Source: Octadecabacter sp. (GTDB lineage Bacteria > Pseudomonadota > Alphaproteobacteria > Rhodobacterales > Rhodobacteraceae). From it: a DNA stretch of 64,000 nt. Positions within the stretch are counted from its first letter, which is position 1. The number at the start of each line of letters is the position of its first letter. The stretch covers positions 1-64,000 of the forward strand of contig JAGGNB010000113.1 of the NCBI GenBank assembly GCA_017886375.1, read 5' to 3'. A program made the position numbers and the translations under genes. The notes beneath the pieces were generated by a model. It was given only the letters and a program-made list of their open reading frames with translations. It made no database searches and was not told the DNA's origin. Of this stretch, positions 51,832-60,443 are shown piece by piece.

Positions 51832-52404
51832 TCACAGGAAAACCAGTCCTGAAAAGATCGCCAATGCGATGGCCATAATACGCATAAAAATCCGCCACTT
51901 AGATGCGTCCGCGAGGAGGGTTTTTAGCAGGCTTCCTGCATAGGTCCAAAACAGGCAGACACAAAGGTTTGTGGCGGAGAAAGTTATTGCAAGCATTGTC
52001 GCCTGCATCATCGGTGACAGGTCTGCGATCATCGCGGATGCAGATGTGGCAACGGCCCATATTTTCGGGTTTACCCATTGGAACAGGATCGCCTGAATGA
52101 ACGTAAAGGGGCGATCGGTGTCGCGTGTTTGCACCGGTTTTGCATGCCACAGCTTCCACGCCATCGAAAGGATCCACAACGACGCGATGATCATCAAAAC
52201 GATACGCAAAGTTGGGAACGCCTCAATCAGCGCGCCCAATCCCAAGCCGGTGACGAAGGCAATAAACCCAACGCCCAGCGCCACGCCCAACAGATGTGGC
52301 AAAGTGGCGCGAAAACCAAACCGTGCGCCCGACGTCGTAAGAAGGATGACATTCGGACCGGGGGAAAACAGGCCAAGGAAGACAAAGCCGACGAGCGCCG
52401 TCAC
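51832..52404 (-). CDS. LysE-family amino acid exporter
   Basis: FLGLFSPGPNVILLTTSGARFGFRATLPHLLGVALGVGF...FQWVNPKIW. Confidence 0.9.
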   Translation of the reverse strand: MTALVGFVFLGLFSPGPNVILLTTSGARFGFRATLPHLLGVALGVGFIAFVTGLGLGALIEAFPTLRIVLMIIASLWILSMAWKLWHAKPVQTRDTDRPFTFIQAILFQWVNPKIWAVATSASAMIADLSPMMQATMLAITFSATNLCVCLFWTYAGSLLKTLLADASKWRIFMRIMAIALAIFSGLVFL

Positions 52405-53555
52405 GGGAGTGCTAAGAGGTCAGGCTTTGCCATTGTAAAACCGGATGCGATCCATGCCGTTTCAAGCTGTTTGAGGCGTGCACCCAATGCGGGACCTGCG
52501 TAGGTTGGCATCAGGTCTTTGGCCGTTACGGGGTAGTTTTGTGCACCACCAAACTGCGCCGCGTCCATATCGATCTTTGTAAAGGTGCCGCCGGACAATG
52601 CCGCCCGCAACATTAACGCTTCGATCGCAAGCTCAGAACCCAGATTGTAGCCCAAAGGTGCAGCATCAATCACCGACAACGCGCCGTCACGGATACGGGT
52701 GAATTCAAGGGTGTCGGCCTTGGAGAGGCGCAGCTGCGATGTAACATCACCGGGATTTATGGCAGCAAGTCGCGTGTGCAAATGTGCGGGGCGGCCGAGT
52801 TGTTCTTGAAGATGGATAAGCGGCGCGAGGGCCGACACATCCGCGCCCGCAAGCAGACGACCCAACGCCCCGCACATTGCCATGGACGCCATTGCAGGTG
52901 CGGGGTTTGGCGCAAGGAGGGTTTTCAAAAGCTCGGTCCGCACCCGTTCTTTTGCAAGGCCTTCCAACCCATCAAGATTGGCGGCGCAGGCCGCAAACCC
53001 ATCCGCATTTATCCCCTGATCGGGGTCGCCAAACCACGCATAGAAACGGAAAAACCGCAAAATACGCAGGTAATCTTCACGGATCCGCAAATCAGCGTCA
53101 TTGATGAACCGCACGTGTCGGGCGTGCAAATCAGGGATGCCCCCGACAGGGTCGATGACCGTACCATCCGGCGCGCAATACAGCGCGTTCATCGTGAAAT
53201 CACGGCGCACAGCGTCTTCTTGCAGGGTGTCTGAAAACGCCACAACAGCATGGCGACCATCGGTTTCAACATCGTTGCGGAACGTCGTGATCTCAAACGG
53301 TCGATGATCAGAAATGACTGTAACTGTGCCATGGTCAATGCCGGTCGCAATAACCTTAAGTCTCGCATCCTTTGCCAATTGCATGACCACATCAGGCCGC
53401 GCGTTTGTCGCAAGGTCCAAGTCAGCCACAGGCATATCGACCAAGGCGTTTCGCACACAGCCACCGACGAAATAAACCTCATATCCCGCGTCCACCAGCA
53501 TCCCTGTCACCGCCTTGGATGCATCCGAGTTCAACCAGTTTGCCGACAGTTTCAT
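52401..53555 (-). CDS. cca: CCA tRNA nucleotidyltransferase/poly(A) polymerase family
   Basis: YEVYFVGGCVRNALVDMPVADLDLATNARPD, RRDFTMNALYCAPDGTVIDPVGGIPDL. Confidence 0.92.
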   Translation of the reverse strand: MKLSANWLNSDASKAVTGMLVDAGYEVYFVGGCVRNALVDMPVADLDLATNARPDVVMQLAKDARLKVIATGIDHGTVTVISDHRPFEITTFRNDVETDGRHAVVAFSDTLQEDAVRRDFTMNALYCAPDGTVIDPVGGIPDLHARHVRFINDADLRIREDYLRILRFFRFYAWFGDPDQGINADGFAACAANLDGLEGLAKERVRTELLKTLLAPNPAPAMASMAMCGALGRLLAGADVSALAPLIHLQEQLGRPAHLHTRLAAINPGDVTSQLRLSKADTLEFTRIRDGALSVIDAAPLGYNLGSELAIEALMLRAALSGGTFTKIDMDAAQFGGAQNYPVTAKDLMPTYAGPALGARLKQLETAWIASGFTMAKPDLLALP

Positions 53556-54163
53556 TCGACCACCGCCTCAGCCATTGCGCGCAGGATACGCGCGGTTGCG
53601 CCCCAGATATAATAAGGGCCGTAGGGGACGGTATAATAGTAGCGTTTTTGCCCACGCCAATGACGGCCTTCGATGCGATAATTCGCAAGTGTTAAGACGT
53701 GGCGCAACGGCACGGTGAACGCCTCTTCCACCTCACCCGGTTCAAGTTTGAACGTCAAATCCGAAGGCACCATCGCGATAATCGGCGTGATCGAATAATT
53801 CGTGATGGTGTCATGATAGGGCAATTGACCAAGGATTGTGGCCACCCTTCGGTTGAGGCCAATTTCCTCCTCTGCCTCACGCAGGGCAGTGTGGTTCAGG
53901 TCGCGATCGGTGTCGTCCCTGCGGCCCCCTGCAAACGCAATCTGCCCGGGGTGATGTTTCAGATGGGCCGCGCGTTTTGTCAGGATAAGCTGCCCGTTTT
54001 CCGTCACCGCGATCAACACGGCTGCTGGTTTCAAAATACGTCCTTCGGGCAACACCACGCCTGGATTCAGATCAAAATCTGACGTCGACCTCCCTGCATT
54101 TTCAATACAGCGCTGAAGCGTCTTGTTCAGGTCTTCAGGGCTTTGCATCCGATCCCTTTGCAT
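53552..54163 (-). CDS. NUDIX hydrolase, CoA pyrophosphatase-like (start 54148 or 54163; ORF open to 54223)
   Basis: AFAGGRRDDTDRDLNHTALREAEEEIGL NUDIX box; LTKRAAHLKHHPGQIAFAGG. Confidence 0.9.
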   Translation of the reverse strand: MQRDRMQSPEDLNKTLQRCIENAGRSTSDFDLNPGVVLPEGRILKPAAVLIAVTENGQLILTKRAAHLKHHPGQIAFAGGRRDDTDRDLNHTALREAEEEIGLNRRVATILGQLPYHDTITNYSITPIIAMVPSDLTFKLEPGEVEEAFTVPLRHVLTLANYRIEGRHWRGQKRYYYTVPYGPYYIWGATARILRAMAEAVVE

Positions 54164-55148
54164 CCGGTCCTTCTGTTGCTTCAAACCCCAACGTGTTGGG
54201 TTGAAACACATAATGCGAACCACAGAACTGGCAGTCAGCTGTGACTGTGCCTTCTTCAGTAGTCATATGTTTGATGTCTTTGGCCGAATAAATTGACAGC
54301 GACTGGCGCACTTTATCTGGCGAACACGAACAGCCAAATTCAACCGCTTGCGGGTCAAACACGCGCGGGGCTTCTTCGTGAAACAGGCGCACCAGCAATT
54401 CGGTTGGCTGTACGGTCGGGCCGATCAATTCCATTTCTTCGGCCGTGCGCAGAAGGGTGGTGGCACGGGTCCAATTTTCGCCTTCGTCATCATCCAGAAT
54501 ATCAGCGGCGGTCAGCAACCCATTGTCGGCCACTGGCTCACTCGCAACGGACGGGGACGCCTTAGGCATCGCCTGCAACATAATTCCGCCCGCACGCCAC
54601 GATTCCGCCCCGCCCGGAACAGACGCCTTACCGTATGTCAGCTGGAAAGCTGTCGGCAGCTGTTCGGATTGCGCGAAATACGCCTCAGCGCAGGCAGACA
54701 ATGACCCACCAGCAATTGGTGTGATTCCTTGATAGGGAACCATGCCTTCGCCTTGGTCAATCAGGATCGCGAAATAGCCTTTGCCGACCTGACTAAACGG
54801 ATGCCCAGTCGGGTCGATCGCGTCCTTGTCATAGCTGGCATAGGCACGCACGCGGGCCGGCTTGCCGTCAGCTGATGGGCCGTAATAATCCGTCGCGATC
54901 AAGCGTGCTGGGCCGTCGCCGCGCACTTGCAATGACAGCTTCCAACGCAGTTTAATCGTCTGACCAATCAATGCGGTCAACAATGCCATCTCTGCGACCA
55001 ATGCCTCAATGGCTGGGGGGTAATCGTGCTGCGCCAGCACATTGTCCAACACGCCATCAAGACGCGCGATGCGCCCACGAATATCAGACCGGTCAAGCTG
55101 AAATGGCAGGACGGTATCATCCCAAGCGATGTGTGATGCAATAGTCAT
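54135..55148 (-). CDS. hslO: Redox-regulated chaperone Hsp33
   Basis: C-terminal zinc motif FGCSCSPDKV...ADCQFCGSHYVF. Confidence 0.95.
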   Translation of the reverse strand: MTIASHIAWDDTVLPFQLDRSDIRGRIARLDGVLDNVLAQHDYPPAIEALVAEMALLTALIGQTIKLRWKLSLQVRGDGPARLIATDYYGPSADGKPARVRAYASYDKDAIDPTGHPFSQVGKGYFAILIDQGEGMVPYQGITPIAGGSLSACAEAYFAQSEQLPTAFQLTYGKASVPGGAESWRAGGIMLQAMPKASPSVASEPVADNGLLTAADILDDDEGENWTRATTLLRTAEEMELIGPTVQPTELLVRLFHEEAPRVFDPQAVEFGCSCSPDKVRQSLSIYSAKDIKHMTTEEGTVTADCQFCGSHYVFQPNTLGFEATEGPDAKGSDAKP

Positions 55149-55219
55149 TGGGGTTTCCTAACAAGTCCAAGGTTGGCATACCGCGTCCATATAGGTGCCA
55201 CAAGGCGAGGAAAAAGGGC

Positions 55220-55663
55220 ATGATCAAACGGTACGGCGAACGGGTTGACCCTGCTATGCACTACACGCCGCGCCCCGGCGCCTATGTGATCTTGCAACGC
55301 GGGCATGATTTGCTGCTGACGGTGCAAGACGGGACACGGCTCGAACATCCTGAAATACAACTGCCAGGCGGAGGGATCGATGCGGGCGAACAAATCTTGC
55401 CTGCGCTGCATCGTGAAGTTATGGAAGAAACCGGCTGGCGGATGGGCAAGCCGCGTCGCATAGGGGTCTACAAACGCTTTGTTTTTATGCCGGACTACGA
55501 CATGTGGGCAGAGAAAATTTGCACGATCTATTGGTCGCGACCGACGCTGTGTTTGGGGGCCCCTTTGGAAGACAGTCACACCGCGGTTTGGGTCCCGATG
55601 AACGACGCCCCTGCCCTATTGTCCAATGATGGTGACGCTACGTTCGTGGCCAGCTTGCTCTAG
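55220..55663 (+). CDS. NUDIX hydrolase
   Basis: [29 protein letters not shown]. Confidence 0.88.
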   Translation: MIKRYGERVDPAMHYTPRPGAYVILQRGHDLLLTVQDGTRLEHPEIQLPGGGIDAGEQILPALHREVMEETGWRMGKPRRIGVYKRFVFMPDYDMWAEKICTIYWSRPTLCLGAPLEDSHTAVWVPMNDAPALLSNDGDATFVASLL

Positions 55664-55715
55664 CGCAGAAATCGGAGTACCTCGCGAGCGATTAATGCTC
55701 AGGAGCCTTGCGCCA

Positions 55716-56948
55716 ATGTCTAAAGTCACCGCACCCAAAAAAGTCGTCCTCGCCTATTCCGGCGGTTTGGACACGTCGATCATTTTGAAATGGTTGCAGA
55801 CGGAATACGGCTGTGAGGTCGTTACGTTCACCGCCGATCTCGGCCAAGGTGAGGAACTTGAGCCGGCGCGCGCCAAAGCTGAGCTTATGGGCATCCCGCC
55901 TGAGAATATCTATATCGAAGACGTCCGTGAAGAATTCGTGCGCGATTTCGTCTTCCCGATGTTTCGCGCAAATGCTGTCTACGAGGGGCTATACCTGCTG
56001 GGCACGTCTATCGCTAGACCATTGATTTCAAAGCGTTTAGTTGAGATTGCGGCAGAAGTCGGCGCAGATGCGGTGGCCCATGGCGCGACCGGAAAAGGCA
56101 ACGACCAAGTGCGGTTCGAACTGGCTGCCTATGCACTGAACCCCGATATCAAAGTCATCGCGCCGTGGCGTGAGTGGGACTTGTCCAGCCGCACGAAACT
56201 GCTGGAGTTCGCCGAAGAACATCAAATCCCGGTCGCAAAAGACAAACGCGGCGAAGCGCCGTTTTCTGTCGATGCAAATCTGCTGCACACATCATCCGAA
56301 GGTAAGGTTCTTGAAGACCCCGCAGAGATGGCACCAGATTACGTTTATCAGCGCACAGTTGCGCCAGAAGACGCACCAGATACGCCCGAGTTTGTAGAGA
56401 TCGGATTTGAGCGTGGCGATGCTGTTTCGATCAATGGCGAGGCGATGTCGCCAGCTACAATCCTTACTAAACTCAATGAGTTAGGCGGAAATCACGGCTG
56501 TGGCCGTCTTGATCTGGTTGAGGGTCGTTTCGTGGGCATGAAGTCCCGTGGCATTTATGAAACGCCCGGTGGCACGCTGCTGCTTGAGGCGCATCGTGGG
56601 ATTGAATCCATCACGCTCGATCGCGGCGCTGCGCATCTGAAAGACGAGCTGATGCCACGCTACGCTGAGCTGATTTACAATGGTTTCTGGTACTCGCCTG
56701 AGCGCGAAATGTTACAAGCCGCGATTGATAAATCGCAGGAGCATGTGACCGGAACCGTGAAGCTAAAGCTCTACAAAGGGTCGGCCAGAACGGTTGGTCG
56801 TTGGTCCGATCATTCGCTGTATTCAGAGGCGCATGTGACGTTCGAAGACGACGCCGGTGCATACGATCAAAAGGACGCTGCAGGTTTCATTCAGTTGAAC
56901 GCGCTGCGGCTTAAGCTTCTGGCGGCACGTAATAAGCGGCTGAAATAA
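55716..56948 (+). CDS. argG: Argininosuccinate synthase
   Basis: [48 protein letters not shown]. Confidence 0.97.
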   Translation: MSKVTAPKKVVLAYSGGLDTSIILKWLQTEYGCEVVTFTADLGQGEELEPARAKAELMGIPPENIYIEDVREEFVRDFVFPMFRANAVYEGLYLLGTSIARPLISKRLVEIAAEVGADAVAHGATGKGNDQVRFELAAYALNPDIKVIAPWREWDLSSRTKLLEFAEEHQIPVAKDKRGEAPFSVDANLLHTSSEGKVLEDPAEMAPDYVYQRTVAPEDAPDTPEFVEIGFERGDAVSINGEAMSPATILTKLNELGGNHGCGRLDLVEGRFVGMKSRGIYETPGGTLLLEAHRGIESITLDRGAAHLKDELMPRYAELIYNGFWYSPEREMLQAAIDKSQEHVTGTVKLKLYKGSARTVGRWSDHSLYSEAHVTFEDDAGAYDQKDAAGFIQLNALRLKLLAARNKRLK

Positions 56949-56955
56949 AACAGAA

Positions 56956-56984
56956 AAGCCCGGAAGCAGTGATGGGTCCGGGCT
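56956..56984. terminator. Terminator hairpin between convergent argG and the sulfotransferase operon
   Basis: AGCCCGG...CCGGGCT inverted repeat; minus-strand side followed by TTTTCTGTTTTA. Confidence 0.65.
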
Positions 56985-57006
56985 TGGTACTTGTGAAGAA
57001 CATAGG

Positions 57007-57105
57007 TTACTGGGCGGTCACAACTGTCATTACGAGATTGCCATCGGGCTTGATTAGGCCGTCTTCCATAGCGCCAAGCGTGTATTCAAATACGCCGGTC
57101 GCCAT
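57007..57105 (-). CDS. Possible 32-aa small ORF MATGVFEYTLGAMEDGLIKPDGNLVMTVVTAQ after the sulfotransferase
   Basis: Open frame starting 11 nt after the sulfotransferase stop and ending just before a minus-strand terminator; weak RBS. Confidence 0.3.
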   Translation of the reverse strand: MATGVFEYTLGAMEDGLIKPDGNLVMTVVTAQ

Positions 57106-57115
57106 GCCACCAGTT

Positions 57116-57817
57116 TCAGATGAGCGTGGTTTTGTTGGACAGAAGATCGCAATAGTAGGGCATTGTTTCAATGCACAGGGCGCGATGCGGTCCGGTAAGC
57201 ACTGGCAGGTCCGCTTCTGGCCCCGCAAAACCGGTACTTTGATGCACGGCACGATACCAATGAGAGGCCCAAATCCCATCAAAAGGGCGGGGACCAATGG
57301 GCCATGACAACATCGCGAAATCGAATGGAACCCCAATCATCAAACATAGGTTTTTTAATGCCTTTTCAGGATCTTGTCGGATCTCGGAGCTGTCGACAAC
57401 GTGCCCACCGATCCGCTTATACAGGGCTAGTTGCTGGGGATATCCAATGTCGTTGAGTGTAAGGTTTTCCCGTTTGGCGGCGTAACTGGCGATGACACGG
57501 GCAGGGTGGCGGATCAGGTGGATGTTCACGCAGTCCTTGGTCCAATCCAACGGGAAACCGTCCAGCATATGATGTGGCATATGTTTCATATACTTATGCG
57601 CTTTTTCGCCGTCATTTGCGCAGGCAGTTGCGACGCGTTGCGGGCCAGTTTCATGGGTCGTTAGAATCGCATCCGACATGGGGTGGTCCAACCCTGTCGC
57701 CGCAAGGTAGGGGGCATAAAACGGTTCGTCCATTGCGGTGAAATCGGCGCGGTTTGCGAAGGAATACATCAGCGCTGTCGACAGGTTGCGCGGGCCGGAC
57801 CAGACGGCAATTTTCAT
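57116..57817 (-). CDS. Sulfotransferase-like P-loop family protein
   Basis: MKIAVWSGPRNLSTALMYSFANRADFTAMDEPFYAPYL, VNIHLIRHPARVIASYAAKREN. Confidence 0.75.
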   Translation of the reverse strand: MKIAVWSGPRNLSTALMYSFANRADFTAMDEPFYAPYLAATGLDHPMSDAILTTHETGPQRVATACANDGEKAHKYMKHMPHHMLDGFPLDWTKDCVNIHLIRHPARVIASYAAKRENLTLNDIGYPQQLALYKRIGGHVVDSSEIRQDPEKALKNLCLMIGVPFDFAMLSWPIGPRPFDGIWASHWYRAVHQSTGFAGPEADLPVLTGPHRALCIETMPYYCDLLSNKTTLI

Positions 57818-57829
57818 GTTTCACTCGAA

Positions 57830-57871
57830 TTTGTACAAAACTCTGACAGGGGGGTGCATGGTTTGTACAAA
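57830..57871. promoter_or_regulatory. Two identical palindromes TTTGTACAAA, 32 bp apart
   Basis: 57830-57839 and 57862-57871, each followed by ACT (13-bp direct repeat TTTGTACAAAACT). Confidence 0.55.
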
Positions 57872-57874
57872 ACT

Positions 57875-58786
57875 TCAGCCCGCCGTTTCAGCCAGAATCA
57901 GCGCCTTATAGAGGTCGCGGATCTGTTTTGTGATCGGGCCCATGTCACCAGTCCCAATCTGACGCCCGTCGATAATGCTAACCGGAGTTTGCGCGCCAAA
58001 GGTTCCTGTCAAAAACGCCTCATCCGCGCCGTATGTATCGACCAGCGAAAAGTTACGTTCATACACAGGGATGTCGTTCGCGCGGCACAGATCGATCACC
58101 TTTTGGCGGGTGATTCCGTTCATGCAATAATCGCCCGTGCTTGTCCAAACCGCACCCTTTCGAACGATAAAAAAGTTACAGGCGTTGGTGGTGTTCACGA
58201 AGCCATGAACGTCGAGCATCAGCGCCTCGTCCGCGCCGGCCTTTTCAGCTGCGATGCAGGCAAGGATACAATTGAGCTTGGAATGAGAGTTGAGTTTCGG
58301 GTCCTGTGTCATCGGCAAACCGCGTTGATGCGGGACGGTCGCAAGGGTGATCGGGCGCGGCAATTTCGGGGTAGAATGTTCCATGATGATAACCATCGTC
58401 GGGCCAGACCGGCTGAGAGATGGATGCTGGAACGGCAATATCTTAATGCCGCGCGTAATCATCAACCGACAGTGGACGTCTGTGTGCATTGAATTGGCCA
58501 ATTGCGTCTCTAACACAGCGGAAATTACGCCGTTTCGATCCATACCAATATCAAGATCAATGGCTTTTGCGGCTTCAAACAGGCGGTCGATATGTTCATC
58601 CATAAAGGCCCAATTGCCATCATAAAGCCGCATCCCTTCCCACACACCATCACCGAGCATGAAGCCGGAGTCATACACGCTTACCGTTGCTTGCGCGCGC
58701 GGGGTCAAGGTGCCGTTGATCCAGATCAGAATGGTCTGATTGCGTGGATCGTCTTCGGCGGTGTGGGTGGTGATTTTATCGGTCAT
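57875..58786 (-). CDS. PLP-dependent class IV aminotransferase (branched-chain/D-amino-acid type)
   Basis: VSVYDSGFMLGDGVWEGMRLYDG, MLDVHGFVNTTNACNFFIVRKG, GITRQKVIDLCR. Confidence 0.88.
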   Translation of the reverse strand: MTDKITTHTAEDDPRNQTILIWINGTLTPRAQATVSVYDSGFMLGDGVWEGMRLYDGNWAFMDEHIDRLFEAAKAIDLDIGMDRNGVISAVLETQLANSMHTDVHCRLMITRGIKILPFQHPSLSRSGPTMVIIMEHSTPKLPRPITLATVPHQRGLPMTQDPKLNSHSKLNCILACIAAEKAGADEALMLDVHGFVNTTNACNFFIVRKGAVWTSTGDYCMNGITRQKVIDLCRANDIPVYERNFSLVDTYGADEAFLTGTFGAQTPVSIIDGRQIGTGDMGPITKQIRDLYKALILAETAG

Positions 58787-58905
58787 GCAGGGACGCTACG
58801 GCGCAGCGCCGATTGTTCCAAGAGGTAAACAGCGCGTGAGGACACGGTCCGGTGAATTGCGCGTGGATGTGTTGGACGCGATGATAGCGCAAAGGGAGAC
58901 ACCAA

Positions 58906-59571
58906 ATGACTTCGATGATGCGAAATCTGAAGACCGTGGCGCTGGCGGCAGCGATTGGAGCGGCAACATTGATGCTTGCTGGCAAAGCGGAGGCGCGCGA
59001 CATGCAGACGATTACGGTCGCGGGCGGCTGTTTCTGGTGCGTCGAAAGCGATTTTGAGAAAGTGACCGGCGTAACCGAGGTCACGTCTGGATATACCGGC
59101 GGAACCACGGCGAACCCGACATATAGCCAAGTTACCGGCGGCGGTACGGGCCATTATGAGGCTGTCGAAATCCGCTACGACGCCGACCAAGTTTCTGCCC
59201 GCCAGATTTATGATCTGTTTTTCCGGTCTGTCGATCCAACGGATGCCGGTGGGCAATTTTGTGACCGTGGCGACAGCTATCGTACAGCAATTTTCGTATC
59301 TAACACGGCGCAACAACAAGCGGCACAGGCAGCATTGTCAGCCGCGCAATCAGAGTTGGGACAACAAATCGTAACCCCGATATTGGCGGCTTCGACGTTC
59401 ACCGATGCGGAAGAATACCATCAGGACTATTACAAAGGTCAGAACCGAGTCGTCACACGGCGCGGTATTAAGACCGAAGCGGAGGCCTATGCGTTTTATC
59501 GTGACGCTTGCGGACGTGACGCGCGGGTTGAACAGCTTTGGGGCAGCAATGCACCATTTATCAATCACTAA
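58906..59571 (+). CDS. msrA: Peptide-methionine (S)-S-oxide reductase MsrA, predicted exported
   Basis: Signal peptide LKTVALAAAIGAATLMLAGKAEA; TITVAGGCFWCVESDFEKVTGVTEVTSGYTGG. Confidence 0.93.
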   Translation: MTSMMRNLKTVALAAAIGAATLMLAGKAEARDMQTITVAGGCFWCVESDFEKVTGVTEVTSGYTGGTTANPTYSQVTGGGTGHYEAVEIRYDADQVSARQIYDLFFRSVDPTDAGGQFCDRGDSYRTAIFVSNTAQQQAAQAALSAAQSELGQQIVTPILAASTFTDAEEYHQDYYKGQNRVVTRRGIKTEAEAYAFYRDACGRDARVEQLWGSNAPFINH

Positions 59572-60427
59572 AGGATTGCACGTCCGCTAAATCGGGGATC
59601 ACGTCGGCGGTACCCCGTCGCGTGACCATGATTGCGGCTGCTTTGGACGCCATTTGCATGGCTTGCAACATGGGTTGGCCCCGATCAAGACCCGCAAGAA
59701 CGTAGCCCGTGAAGGTATCACCGGCGCCAGTGGTATCTATGGGCGTCACTTTGTGGGCAGGAACGTTAATGGGGCCGTCGGGGCCAAACCAAGTGGCACC
59801 CTTGGCGCCGAGCGTGACAATGACGTCTTTGACGGGAATATCTTGCGGGCCTTGTCCAGTCGCGTCTTTAAGCTGCGCGGCTTCGACTTCGTTCAGGATC
59901 AGAAAATCAAGGTAAGGGAGCACCGCCATCACCGCGCCAGAGTCAAACGGTGCGGCGGCATAGGCCACGCGCAGACCCATCTTTGCGGCGAGCGAGGCGG
60001 CTTGCACTTGCAGGTTGGTTTCGTTCTGAAAAACCAATGTATCACCGGTTTCGGCCTGCGTTAGTGCCTGTTCTAACACGTGGGTAGGGATTTTGACGTT
60101 GGCCCCTTGGTGCAAAATGATGATGTTTTCGCCATTTGTATCAACCGCAATAATCGCTTGCGCTGTTTCAACATCGATTTCAACGATATGGCGTGTATCA
60201 ACACCGTATTCCAGCAGCCGTTCAACGGCCCAGCGCCCATCCGCACCAACTGCGCCGATGTGGGCAACACGGGCGGCGGCGCGGGCGGCGGCGACGGACA
60301 TGTTTGCGCCTTTACCGCCCAGAAAAACTGCGCGGCCTGTGCTGGCAAGCGTTTCACCGGGGCTGGGGATGTGCGGAACGGAATAGACAATATCCGCATT
60401 AATGGAGCCTAAGTTCCAGATGGTCAT
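59561..60427 (-). CDS. PfkB-family carbohydrate kinase (ribokinase-like)
   Basis: GETLASTGRAVFLGGKGANMSVAAARAAA, PIDTTGAGDTFTGYVLAGLDRG. Confidence 0.9.
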   Translation of the reverse strand: MTIWNLGSINADIVYSVPHIPSPGETLASTGRAVFLGGKGANMSVAAARAAARVAHIGAVGADGRWAVERLLEYGVDTRHIVEIDVETAQAIIAVDTNGENIIILHQGANVKIPTHVLEQALTQAETGDTLVFQNETNLQVQAASLAAKMGLRVAYAAAPFDSGAVMAVLPYLDFLILNEVEAAQLKDATGQGPQDIPVKDVIVTLGAKGATWFGPDGPINVPAHKVTPIDTTGAGDTFTGYVLAGLDRGQPMLQAMQMASKAAAIMVTRRGTADVIPDLADVQSFSD

Positions 60428-60443
60428 GGCTGATCTTTCTGGT

